A DNA stretch of 64,000 nucleotides, taken from contig NZ_FONA01000013.1 of the NCBI RefSeq assembly GCF_900112795.1, positions 51,363 through 115,362 on the forward strand, in the 5' to 3' direction. Positions 28,059 to 36,000 of the stretch are shown here, one piece after another. Source of the DNA: Thermophagus xiamenensis. Lineage in GTDB: Bacteria; Bacteroidota; Bacteroidia; Bacteroidales; Marinilabiliaceae. The notes under the pieces were generated by a model. The model searched no databases and had not been told where the DNA came from. It saw nothing but the letters and a program-made list of their open reading frames with translations. The position numbers and the translations under genes are program-made. Numbering within the stretch: the stretch's first letter is position 1; each line of letters opens with the position of its first letter.

Positions 28059-28375
28059 AGATTGATAACTTTTTAATTATTATTGGGTTATTAGTTTTAT
28101 TAAAATGCTTTTTTACTTTTGAAGTCTCTCTGGTTCTTTTATACTTTTCCCTATCACAAAAATGCATACTTTTTTTATTTGTATAAAATTTATGTTGACT
28201 TTGCCGAATGCTTAATTAAATCATTTCACTACATAATATTTTAACAAATTGTGTATTTGTCATAAAATGGATATTGAAATTGATATATTTTTGTTTGTTT
28301 TGAAAAATTATTGGATTGGCTTTTGGCGTTATACGAGTAAAAATGATGAACCGAGGCTGACGACTTTTGCTATAA
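28059..28375. other. Intergenic stretch without a supported gene
   Basis: About 315 bases separate the divergent DUF4097 and S37 peptidase genes before the repeat at 28376 begins. The sequence is AT-rich and shows no coding frame or strong hairpin. Confidence 0.4.
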
Positions 28376-28520
28376 CAGGCAGAAGGCAGAAGAAGTGATT
28401 AGTCATTAGTTAACAAGTGGTTAGTATTAAATAACTAATGACTAACGACTAACCACTAATGACTACTTATAAAAAGCAATGTATCAACGAAGTAAGTAAA
28501 ATTTATACTGATGAAAAAAT
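28376..28520. repeat. R1 repeat with zero R2 units, ending at the peptidase start codon
   Basis: CAGGCAGAAGGCAGAAG opens R1, then GTCATTAGTTAACAAGTGG ... AACTAATGACTAACG, ACCACTAATGACTAC, and the link TATCAACGAAGTAAG. The link runs directly into AAATTTATACTGATGAAA. Compared with 12774-13016 the whole 103-bp R2 unit is absent and only one copy of the flanking direct repeat remains. The ATG at 28511 within it starts the next gene. Confidence 0.85.
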
Positions 28521-29782
28521 TTAACAACATTGTTTTATTATTAGTTTTTGTTTGTTGCGGGTTGGTATTTGGTCAAAACCAGTCAACTACTTTCCCGTTA
28601 GTTGAGGGAGTTCATGTATCAAAAGAGATTCGTAGCGACTCAATATTTTCCAAAGCATGGTTGTTATGGGTTGAACAGCCCATTGACCACCATCATCCCG
28701 AGAAGGGTTATTTTAAACAACGTGTATGGCTTTCCCATAAATCCCGGAACGCACCCGTTGTATTGGTTACCGAAGGGTATATGGCCCCTAAAAACAGCAT
28801 TACCGAATTAGTTAAGATTGTTGGTGGTAACCAAATTATTGTGGAACATCGCTATTTTGGTGCTTCGGTTCCCGACTCTCTGGATTGGAATTATCTAACC
28901 ATTGAGCAGGCTGCCATGGACCATCACCGAATTGTTGAATTGTTTAAAAATTTTTACACCGGGAAGTGGATTAATACCGGTATCAGTAAGGGAGGGCAAA
29001 CAGCCCTGATTCACCGGGCACTCTTCCCCGATGATGTGGATGTTACCGTTGCTTATGTTGCACCTTTTAATCTGGAAAAAGAAGATAAACGGCTGATAGA
29101 GTTTTTCAACCATGTTGGTACCCCTGAGCAGCGGAATCGTATTCTGGAATTTCAAAAAGAAGTTTTAAAACGCCAGGATGAGTTGATGCCTTTCTTAGAT
29201 GCCTTTGCCAGGGAAAAGGGTTATACCTTCCGAATGGGAAAAGAAAAGGCCTTTGAACTGGCTGTTTTAGAATATCCTTTTAGTCTGTGGCAGTGGGGAA
29301 GGGATGTTGATGCTATCCCGCGCCCCGGTGCACCGGCAAAAGAACTTTTTGACCATTTATGTAAGGGCAGCGATTTCGGATATTTTTCCGACCAGCAATG
29401 GAAACAGGTTTGCCCGTTTTTTTACCAGGCCTATCGTGAGTTAGGCTATTATGCCTATCTTGCAACACCGCTTAAAGAGTGGTTGGATGAGATAAAAACC
29501 GATACCGTGTCCAATCGATTTATGGCACCCAATGTTGATAATCTGGTTTTTGATGTCAATGCCCCGCAGCGAATTCTCACAAAGCTTAGGGCCGCTGACC
29601 CGGAAATTATTTTATTAACCGGCGAGAATGACCCGTGGGGAGCTACAGCCCTGAACCCCGAAGGATTTTCTAATATGGTGAAAATTGTTAAACCCGGTGG
29701 TTCACATCGCACCAGAATTAATAACTTACCCGATTCGCTTAAAAATATCGTGATAAATCAATTAAATAATTGGTTGAACTAA
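28511..29782 (+). CDS. Secreted peptidase S37 family protein (PS-10 type)
   Basis: The 423-residue protein has a signal peptide ending near residue 21 (LVFGQ). It matches serine peptidase family S37: the N-terminal PIDHHHPEKGYFKQRVWL, VLVTEGYM, IIVEHRYFGASVP, and the nucleophile in NTGISKGGQTA with S159. The likely Asp is in LLTGENDPWGA near 378 and the His in PGGSHRTRI near 400. S37 enzymes are alpha/beta-hydrolase-fold tripeptidyl-peptidase-like proteins that act on peptides outside the cytoplasm. The start codon is the repeat edge described at 28376-28520. A terminator follows closely. Confidence 0.85.
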   Translation: MKKFNNIVLLLVFVCCGLVFGQNQSTTFPLVEGVHVSKEIRSDSIFSKAWLLWVEQPIDHHHPEKGYFKQRVWLSHKSRNAPVVLVTEGYMAPKNSITELVKIVGGNQIIVEHRYFGASVPDSLDWNYLTIEQAAMDHHRIVELFKNFYTGKWINTGISKGGQTALIHRALFPDDVDVTVAYVAPFNLEKEDKRLIEFFNHVGTPEQRNRILEFQKEVLKRQDELMPFLDAFAREKGYTFRMGKEKAFELAVLEYPFSLWQWGRDVDAIPRPGAPAKELFDHLCKGSDFGYFSDQQWKQVCPFFYQAYRELGYYAYLATPLKEWLDEIKTDTVSNRFMAPNVDNLVFDVNAPQRILTKLRAADPEIILLTGENDPWGATALNPEGFSNMVKIVKPGGSHRTRINNLPDSLKNIVINQLNNWLN

Positions 29783-29786
29783 AACT

Positions 29787-29826
29787 AAAAAAGGCAACTC
29801 AACGTTTTGAGTCGCCTTTTCCTTTT
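29787..29826 (+). terminator. Intrinsic terminator after the S37 peptidase gene
   Basis: AAAAGGC-A-ACTCAA pairs with TTGAGT-C-GCCTTTT around CGTT and is followed by CCTTTTT. The left A run could also serve minus-strand transcripts. Confidence 0.88.
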
Positions 29827-30005
29827 TGAACATGGGTTACTTAGGTCACGCTGCACATGTTGTGCATACACTTTCTGACAATTACAAATTTATAGAAATA
29901 AATACTTTTTGTTAAGAAATAATGTTTAATCTCTCTTTTTCTTTTATGAATGTCATTTTTTTTTGGACAAAAGGGTGCATTTATTGAATAAAAGGAAACA
30001 AATCC

Positions 30006-30037
30006 CTTGGGTTGCACGGAAAAAATATTTAAATTTG
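30006..30037 (+). promoter_or_regulatory. Bacteroidota-type promoter for the 96-residue protein gene
   Basis: CTTG at 30006-30009 and TAAATTTG at 30030-30037 are 20 bases apart, fitting -33/-7 spacing. Transcription would start about 20 bases before the ATG at 30064, and this supports that start codon over an earlier one. Confidence 0.6.
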
Positions 30038-30063
30038 GTAAAAACATTTTAGCTTTTTCGATT

Positions 30064-30354
30064 ATGGCGAGTATTAGAGACTTAAAGAAAGACATAAACT
30101 ATTTGGCCAGTGAAATTATTACTGAAGCCTATGTAAGAAAGATGCTCTTTAACAGCATCGATGAAGAGGAGTTTAAAAGTATTGTGTTAGATACCATTAA
30201 TTTTCGAAACGCGATGATAAAGAAAGTTAATCATCCAACCGAAAAGAATGATCGTAAAAAGGTAAGAAAATATTTCCAGGAGGTGCAGAAAGAGATGTAT
30301 CAAAAATTTTCTGAGTTGGTTGATAAAGTAAGTGAATTGAAACAACAGTCTTAA
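30064..30354 (+). CDS. Small charged helical protein of unknown function
   Basis: The ATG at 30064 gives a 96-residue protein beginning MASIRDLKKDINYLASEI. It is rich in Lys, Glu and Asp, predicted by eye to be almost wholly helical, and has no signal peptide. Similar short proteins occur widely in Bacteroidota, but I know no function. The frame is open further upstream to 30007, but the promoter at 30006-30037 argues against that extension. The gene is monocistronic, ending in a hairpin at 30411. Confidence 0.7.
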   Translation: MASIRDLKKDINYLASEIITEAYVRKMLFNSIDEEEFKSIVLDTINFRNAMIKKVNHPTEKNDRKKVRKYFQEVQKEMYQKFSELVDKVSELKQQS

Positions 30355-30410
30355 TCTTTTTTTTAATTGGTCTTTAGCGGGATAGCCTTTTATCTTGGAG
30401 GCCTCTTTTT

Positions 30411-30453
30411 AAACCGTCTATTAACGCTTTTGAGTTTAGACGGTTTATTTTTT
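30411..30453 (+). terminator. Intrinsic terminator after the 96-residue protein gene
   Basis: AAACCGTCTA pairs with TAGACGGTTT across a loop of about 16 bases and is followed by ATTTTTTTTC. Confidence 0.85.
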
Positions 30454-30729
30454 TCAATAATTTTTCCCGGCACCAACATGATACGGGTAGTTTGCAGTAA
30501 TAAAGCCGGATATTACTATTATGCATCCATATGAGCTCCATGTGGTCAATTACTTAGGTGAGATTTTTGTTTTGAATAGCAATAAATTGTAAACATAAAT
30601 ACAGTTCGATTGTTTTTACATTTGCATCCGGGAATAAGGCTATTAAACACTTTTTTTGTATCAAAAAGCACTTTATTGCGTAGAATGGCAATGATCATTT
30701 TTATTACAGAAGTTTTAAATTTATTTTCT

Positions 30730-30924
30730 ATGAAAAAGTTACTTACTAAACATTTTCAGTACACCGGTATAGATGATTATGATATGTCTTTAGATGATCA
30801 AATCAACAGTTTTCTGGAAAAAGAGAATGTGTCGCCCGATCAAATTATTAAATTAGAATATGCGGCGCATTCAAGTCAGGGCATTAATACTTATTCGGCT
30901 TTATTGATGTATGTTACTGAATAA
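30730..30924 (+). CDS. 64-residue Cse60-like small protein
   Basis: I take ATG at 30730, giving MKKLLTKHFQYTG and 64 residues. The frame is open upstream to 30610, but that part is poor in coding character and contains no family-like sequence. The spacing of the blocks DDQINSFLEK, IIKLEYAAHS and YSALLMY resembles the short DUF2758/Cse60 proteins known from spore-forming Firmicutes, in which a helix is followed by two strands ending in a YSALI-type strand. This is a pattern resemblance only. Its role here is unknown. Confidence 0.55.
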   Translation: MKKLLTKHFQYTGIDDYDMSLDDQINSFLEKENVSPDQIIKLEYAAHSSQGINTYSALLMYVTE

Positions 30925-31108
30925 TTTTTAAAATAACGCTATTGGCTATTTTAACCATAATGCAATATGTATGATTTTATATGGCCATGTGCGTTTCATT
31001 AGAACAAGGTTTGATTTTGAGTAAAAAAGGAGTTTAGGGAAAGTTTAAAGGCTAATTATGCTGAGAATGTCCCCAAATTGGCATCACTATTGGCCTAAAT
31101 AACTTATT

Positions 31109-31142
31109 AAAAGGAAGAGTTTTAGAAATTCTTCCTTTTTTT
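31109..31142 (+). terminator. Intrinsic terminator
   Basis: AAAAGGAAGA pairs with TCTTCCTTTT around a short loop and is followed by more T residues. It probably ends transcription from the Cse60-like gene 185 bases upstream, or from an unrecognised small RNA. Confidence 0.8.
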
Positions 31143-31199
31143 ATATTTTCGAGTCTTGTAGAAAGAATATTTAAACAAGGATAGCAAGAAGATTTATCA

Positions 31200-31350
31200 C
31201 ATCAGGAACAGGGAACAGGCAGAAGGTAAAAAAAGTTTTTAGTAATCAGTGAACAGTCATTAGCGGTGGTTTCACTATGGATTATTGATTAAACACTATA
31301 AACTAATTTTAGTTCTATCCAATAAATTAAGAAAATTTTATACGGTTGAT
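31200..31350. repeat. Degenerate R1/R2 composite repeat
   Basis: CAGGCAGAAGG, AACAGTCATTAG, AACTAATTTTAG and GAAAATTTTATACGG appear in the same order as in the complete copies, with substitutions in between. It seems an old copy. Confidence 0.55.
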
Positions 31351-31535
31351 ATTTATTAGAAGTTAGATGTGAGAAGCCGAAAAAAAATTTATTAAAATCA
31401 AACAACCGCAGAGCAAAAGTTTATGGACCAATGGTTGGCTTATAGCCCTTTTTTGTTAGATGTTTTAATTTTGGATTAAAAATGTATTTTTAAATCTTTG
31501 AAATAGAGGTTGTTGTTAAAAATAATTGTTTTACC

Positions 31536-32450
31536 ATGAGGTTGTTTGATAGATTTTTCAAAAGCCGCAAGCAATTAAAGGGTGGCGCAGAGGATTTACC
31601 TTCAGACCGGTTAGAGGAAAAATCGAATGGTGATGTAAGTTCCTATGATTATGAAGTAGGTATCGCCTTAAGTGGAGGCAGTGCAAGAGGTATCGCCCAC
31701 ATTGGAGTGTTAAAGGCCTTGGATGAATATGGCATTTCGCCCGACATCATATCCGGTACCAGCATGGGTGCCCTGGTGGGTGTCTTTTATGCCGCCGGAT
31801 TGGCCCCGGAACGCATCCTGGAATTGATTAAAAAAGAGAAAATTTACAGTATGGTTTCTCTAAAACTGAAACAGGGAGGCTTCTTTGAATTAAATGCGGT
31901 ACGCAGGGCACTTAAAGAGGAAATACCCGCAAATGATTTTTCGGCCTTGAAGAAACCCTTCTATCTTTCGGTTGCTAATATCACCGATGGTGTTAACGAA
32001 GTTAAAGGCGAAAATGGTCCGTTACACGATTTTGTGGTTGCCTCTTGTTCGGTACCAGTACTTTTATTGCCTCAGGAAATTGATGGCAAAACATACATTG
32101 ATGGCGGATTGTTTGACAACCTTCCTGCAGCTTCTATCAAAGACAAATGTCGTATTTTGATAGGGGTAAATGTTAACTATTACGGACCTGTAGAAAAGCT
32201 TAATGGTATTAGAGAGATAGCCCAGCGCACTTTTAGTCTGGCAATAGAACAAAACGTTGCGGAAAGTCGGAAGATGTGTGATTTCGTTATCGAACCCGAA
32301 GAACTGAAAGATTACACTTTACTTGATTTTGATAAGGCCGACGAACTTTACAATATTGGCTATAATGCCGCCATTAAACTGATTAAGGAAGAACTGGGAC
32401 CCGTAATGCAAAAGCACCGCATTGAACAAGAGGAAGGAAGTGTAAATTAA
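31536..32450 (+). CDS. Patatin-like phospholipase
   Basis: The 304-residue protein has the patatin catalytic dyad and oxyanion motif. GGSARGIAHIGVL at about residues 47-59 forms the glycine-rich loop, GTSMGALVG carries the nucleophile S76, and YIDGGLFDNLP carries D189. It resembles the RssA/NTE group of small bacterial patatins, which hydrolyse phospholipid acyl esters. No signal peptide or membrane segment is visible, so it is probably cytoplasmic. The first 35 residues are charged and variable. It is tail-to-tail with the next gene, with the stop codons adjacent. Confidence 0.88.
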   Translation: MRLFDRFFKSRKQLKGGAEDLPSDRLEEKSNGDVSSYDYEVGIALSGGSARGIAHIGVLKALDEYGISPDIISGTSMGALVGVFYAAGLAPERILELIKKEKIYSMVSLKLKQGGFFELNAVRRALKEEIPANDFSALKKPFYLSVANITDGVNEVKGENGPLHDFVVASCSVPVLLLPQEIDGKTYIDGGLFDNLPAASIKDKCRILIGVNVNYYGPVEKLNGIREIAQRTFSLAIEQNVAESRKMCDFVIEPEELKDYTLLDFDKADELYNIGYNAAIKLIKEELGPVMQKHRIEQEEGSVN

Positions 32451-33671
32451 TTATTCAAGTTCTAGCCAGGCCCCAAAAAGTTTTTCCGTATCAGCATCAA
32501 TCAATGGCAAAAATCCTTTCTTTATCTTTTTGTCTTCCATTTTAAGCGGATTTTCTCTCTTCTTGCGTTTACAGAAATCGGTCCACGATTCTTGCTTAAA
32601 TAAAGCCGTTTTCCATTTGCCACGGGCAGTGGAATGTATCCTTTTTTGTAAACAAATATTGGCTAATCCCATATTATACCTGAGGTTAATTTCCAAACAT
32701 GGATGAAGTTTCATCTCCTTTTTAGCATTTTCGAAAAAAAGAGCGTCAATACCTGCCGGGCCCCAATAAAGTGTCTCAATTCCTATTCTTTCAAGGGCCT
32801 CCTGTACAATATCCCGGCCCTGAAGCAACGCTTCCCGAACTTTTGATGTGTCCCGAAAATGTGGTGATGGGTTTACCGGATAACCTACGGCGCATCCCTC
32901 AAACTGACCCGACACATCGGTGTAAAAGAAGTTATGCCCTTGATATTGAATGTTATTTTTAATGATAAATTGAAAAGATACATCCTGAATCCTGGGAAGC
33001 ATTTTTTCAATATAAACCTTTCCCTGACGTTTTAACATCCCTCGAACCCAATCCGATTGAGAAGGGTCATCCTCATAATTTCTTATTCTGAAAAGTCCAC
33101 GCCCCGATGCACTCCATGGAGTTTTTACAACTGCCGGTGGAGTTATCTTTTCAAAAAGATGGGATAATTGTTCATAATTGTTGATGGTGATCGGCGGTGA
33201 GGGTACTTCAAGTAAATCATAGTGCTTTGGGAATCGTTGCCAAAGAACCCTTATTTCATTTAAAAGCCGGTATCCTGTTTCGCGGCTTAACAAATGAGAT
33301 AGCCGATTATCCCATTGGGAAAAGGGATGTTCCTGCCATTGGGCAGTAGCATAACGAAAAAACGGTTTAAGTTTGTTGTATATGGCTGGACTCCATCCCC
33401 ATGGCGAAAACTCCAGTTTTGTTCCGGATGGTATCTCTTCAGGCGAAGTTACAATTGTGGGCATTTCCCATCCAAGGTCGACAAGATGCTTTAATGAATT
33501 GCCTGATCTTTGCCCAACCAGAATAAAATCGCGTTTTTCGGCAAACATCCATGGCAATGCTGCCAGGTCATTTTCAAAACGCCGAAGATGTGCAGGTGGC
33601 ATATATGATACCTGACCATTGGCTATGGCCATTTCGTTGGTGGGGTTAAATACATATAATTTGCTAATCAT
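32451..33671 (-). CDS. ATP-grasp-like conserved Bacteroidota protein
   Basis: The 406-residue protein begins MISKLYVFNPTNEMAIANG, followed by PWMFAEKRDFILVG. The middle has PAVVKTPWSASGRGLFRI near residues 178-195, a glycine-rich lysine loop typical of ATP-grasp nucleotide binding. The later block LHPCLEINLRYNMG near 325 fits the metal-binding E-x-N strand of that fold. ATP-grasp enzymes join a carboxylate to an amine or thiol with ATP. The substrate is unknown, and no biosynthetic partner is adjacent. It is encoded alone, convergent with the patatin gene. Confidence 0.65.
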   Translation of the reverse strand: MISKLYVFNPTNEMAIANGQVSYMPPAHLRRFENDLAALPWMFAEKRDFILVGQRSGNSLKHLVDLGWEMPTIVTSPEEIPSGTKLEFSPWGWSPAIYNKLKPFFRYATAQWQEHPFSQWDNRLSHLLSRETGYRLLNEIRVLWQRFPKHYDLLEVPSPPITINNYEQLSHLFEKITPPAVVKTPWSASGRGLFRIRNYEDDPSQSDWVRGMLKRQGKVYIEKMLPRIQDVSFQFIIKNNIQYQGHNFFYTDVSGQFEGCAVGYPVNPSPHFRDTSKVREALLQGRDIVQEALERIGIETLYWGPAGIDALFFENAKKEMKLHPCLEINLRYNMGLANICLQKRIHSTARGKWKTALFKQESWTDFCKRKKRENPLKMEDKKIKKGFLPLIDADTEKLFGAWLELE

Positions 33672-34239
33672 TAATGTGTTTTTTTATAACCGGCCTTTTA
33701 TGGAAATGCCTGTTTATGAGTTTCTATGCTCTATTACTTTTTTAAATTAGCTGCTGAACTTTCATTATTTCGATTCAATGCAATTCTTTTTTGTATTAAA
33801 AATGCAAATCTAATCTTGATTTTGATTTAAAGTAGTTGTACTTTGCCCTTAATTGTATAATTAGCATATTTTTAACATATAATGCCGTATGGCATAATAT
33901 TTTTATACGTTTAGAAAAAAAATTGTAATGAAGGCAATTTTTAAAACGTACGTTCGTTTTGTAATTAGTTTTTTATGAGGGCCATATTATTGTAGCATCA
34001 ATATGCTTACAATTCAGTTTTAACTTATCAAGCTTGATAATTTGTTTAATCACTTCCTTCATCTCCCGATTTAACCGGTAAATTGGGTGAAATGTAATTA
34101 TATATTAATCAATAAGCAAAGGGGCGCGTGCCTGCTTTGAGTGATGATTTTTTGTTTTTGTGAAACAATCAGTTTTTGACTTTAAATTCCAAATCTAAAC
34201 ATCTGACCAAACTATGCGAGTATTAACTTAAAATTTAAA
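33672..34239. other. Intergenic stretch with a perfect 16-bp palindrome
   Basis: The 568-base divergent gap has no gene. On the minus strand TAGATTTG (33812-33805) is a candidate -7 box for the ATP-grasp gene. At 34025-34040 TTATCAAGCTTGATAA is a perfect palindrome about 200 bases before the lipoprotein gene. At 33946-33960 AAAACGTACGTTCGTTTT is a near-palindrome. Confidence 0.5.
34025..34040. promoter_or_regulatory. Perfect 16-bp palindrome, possible operator
   Basis: TTATCAAGCTTGATAA reads identically on both strands. It stands in AT-rich DNA between divergent genes, as a dimeric regulator site would. No T run follows, so it is not an intrinsic terminator. No regulator is identified. Confidence 0.4.
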
Positions 34240-35364
34240 ATGATGAAGGCAGTTTATTTTTTTGTTGCGATTATGTTGATGTTTTCAGGGGCTTGCACCA
34301 TTGATGCCGTTGAAGATAATACCGATGGTGAAGAATTGACCGAAGATGTCAACGATAATTCGGATGAAGAGGAAAATAACGACGACCAGGACGATGGTTC
34401 TAATGAGGACGAAGAAAACAATGAAGATGAAAACGATGATTCCAACGATGATATTGATGATGACAATGCTTCATATGTTGGGAATGTTTTCATTGCCGGG
34501 CACGAAGTAACCAAGGAAAGCGTTTTGCGGAGAATTCCCGTCGAGTATATCGATAAGGCGAGAAACAGTTTTCGTGTAGCCTACCAGCATACTTCGCACG
34601 GTACGCATGTTACAAGAGGCGTCTTCGGTTTACCCGATTATAAATCCGGTGACGATGTTACCTTTGGTGTCTCTTTGGATACACCCGTAAGCGGTAAACT
34701 GACCATTTATGACTATGCCATGCAGGATTATGCACCCGCAGGGGAAAAGTCAGTCGACTTAAGCGAAGATGAAGAGTCTTTTCTTCAGACAACCCGCAAC
34801 TTCCTTGATGACCCCCAAAATGCCGATGTGAACGTAATTATGTGGTCGTGGTGCGATATTTCTAATCATGATGTTGAAGGTACTTACCTTCCGGGTATGA
34901 AGCAATTGATTGAAGAATACGGTGTTGGTGGCTCTAAAATAGGTACAGGTGAAGGACAGCGTGAAGTGCCCGTACATTTTATCTTTATGACCGGGCATGC
35001 CATTGAGAATAATAACATAGGTGAGGGACGACCTAAAAACCAGGCAGATTTGATTAATGAGTTTTGTCGGGAAAATAATCAGTTCTGCCTAGACTATTAC
35101 AGTATCGACACTCACGACATGGAAGGTAATTATTGGGAGGATGCCAATGATAATGGTTATTCACCCAAATATGGCAAGAACTTTTATGTAGAATGGCAAG
35201 AGAACCATACTCTGGGTGTAGATTATTGGTTAAATCGTAAAGAACCCGGAGGAATTGAACTTACTGGTTCTCATAACACTCAGCACATCACCGCTAACCG
35301 CAAAGCGATGGCTTTCTGGTGGATTCTGGCCCGATTGGCCGGTTGGGATGGCGAACTGGAATAA
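34240..35364 (+). CDS. Lipoprotein with long acidic linker and SGNH-like C-terminal domain
   Basis: The 374-residue product has a lipoprotein signal (hydrophobic to about residue 18, lipobox SGAC). Residues about 23-77 are almost only Asp, Glu, Asn and Ser, a flexible acidic spacer likely to hold the domain away from the membrane or bind cations. The remaining 300 residues include FRVAYQHTSHGTHVTRG, VNVIMWSWCDISNHD, VHFIFMTGHAIENN and HITANRKAMAFWWILARLAGWDG. This set, with conserved His and Ser and a closing AFWWILARL helix, recalls secreted SGNH-hydrolase-like proteins, but no catalytic triad is certain. A terminator and the 23-bp array follow. Confidence 0.55.
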   Translation: MMKAVYFFVAIMLMFSGACTIDAVEDNTDGEELTEDVNDNSDEEENNDDQDDGSNEDEENNEDENDDSNDDIDDDNASYVGNVFIAGHEVTKESVLRRIPVEYIDKARNSFRVAYQHTSHGTHVTRGVFGLPDYKSGDDVTFGVSLDTPVSGKLTIYDYAMQDYAPAGEKSVDLSEDEESFLQTTRNFLDDPQNADVNVIMWSWCDISNHDVEGTYLPGMKQLIEEYGVGGSKIGTGEGQREVPVHFIFMTGHAIENNNIGEGRPKNQADLINEFCRENNQFCLDYYSIDTHDMEGNYWEDANDNGYSPKYGKNFYVEWQENHTLGVDYWLNRKEPGGIELTGSHNTQHITANRKAMAFWWILARLAGWDGELE

Positions 35365-35418
35365 TTTTATATTATTTACCACCAATAGCTTACTGCCGTA
35401 AGCAGATGTCTTATATGA

Positions 35419-35453
35419 AACGAGCATGACAATTGTTGCCATGCTCGTTTTTT
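35419..35453 (+). terminator. Intrinsic terminator, R2-like stem
   Basis: ACGAGCATG pairs with CATGCTCGT around ACAATTGTTGC and is followed by nine T residues. The preceding ATGAA and the stem itself match the R2 repeat (ATGAAACGAGCATGAC), so a repeat-derived hairpin may have become the terminator. Confidence 0.85.
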
Positions 35454-35520
35454 TTTAAAAGAAGGCCCTTACCGAATGGTCTCTTGCAGGGAATTTTCAT
35501 GTACAACTTTATAATCTAAT

Positions 35521-35729
35521 TGCCTGACACCCGATCGAATGTCAGGCAAACACCTTTTCGGGTGTCAGGTAAGCACCCGAACGGGTGTCAGATAAGCACC
35601 CGAGCGGGTGTCAGGTAAACACCCGAACGGGTGTCAGATAAGCACCCGAGCGGGTGTCAGTCAAGCACCCGAGCGGATGTCAGATAAGCACCCGAACGGG
35701 TGTCAGTCAAGCACCCGAGCGGGTGTCAG
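35521..35729. repeat. Tandem array of a 23-bp palindromic unit
   Basis: Eight 23-base units run from 35546 to 35729, preceded by a diverged unit at 35521-35545. Each has the core CACCCGA-R-CGGGTG, able to form a 6-bp hairpin, then TCAG and a variable 5-base linker (GTAAG, ATAAG or TCAAG). The linker types partly alternate. The period is not a multiple of three and stop codons occur, so it is not coding. Units differ by only a few bases, mainly A/G at the centre. It is GC-rich against its surroundings. Confidence 0.92.
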
Positions 35730-35842
35730 GTAATTACTTTATAATGAGTTGAATAATTGTGTTGAAATGTGATGGGGGATTAAATAGGGCAGTGTAAAAC
35801 TTCAACTGCCTGGAGTAGATGTTTAAATAGTCTGCTTTTTAT

Positions 35843-35998
35843 TTGTATAAAATTTATTGAAATCATTGGATGAATGGAACTTAAAGTTAGTAGTTAGTGG
35901 TTGGTCATTAGTCATTAGTTAATTAACACTATTCACTAATGACTGTTGACTAATGACTAATCACTTCTTCTGCCTTCTGCCTGTGTAGTTCTGCCTGA
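35843..35998. repeat. Composite repeat: R2 edge plus R1 heptad module
   Basis: TTTGTATAAAATTTATTG ... GGATGAATGGAACTTAAAG is the R2 edge in reverse orientation. R1 follows: TTAGTAGTTAGTGG, GTCATTAGTCATTAG, CACTAATGACTG, CTAATGACTAATCAC and CTTCTGC CTTCTGC CTG. It ends at the stop codon of the HU-like gene. Confidence 0.8.
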
Positions 35999-36000
35999 GG

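Larger units (their letters stand above)
30925..31535. other. Intergenic stretch with terminator and a decayed repeat
   Basis: This 610-base gap contains a hairpin terminator at 31109-31142 and a degenerate R1/R2 composite at 31200-31350. No coding frame is convincing. The final 180 bases before the patatin gene are AT-rich with no clear promoter box. Confidence 0.5.
35365..36000. other. Intergenic stretch: terminator, 23-bp tandem array and composite repeat
   Basis: The 636 bases between two convergent genes contain no gene. Three separate structures fill it: the hairpin at 35419-35453, the tandem array at 35521-35729 and the R2/R1 composite at 35843-35998. Confidence 0.7.

Noticed and set aside
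35521..35729. CRISPR array
   Set aside because: The spacing between palindromes is only 9 bases and nearly constant in sequence, so there are no unique spacers, and no cas genes occur in the window.
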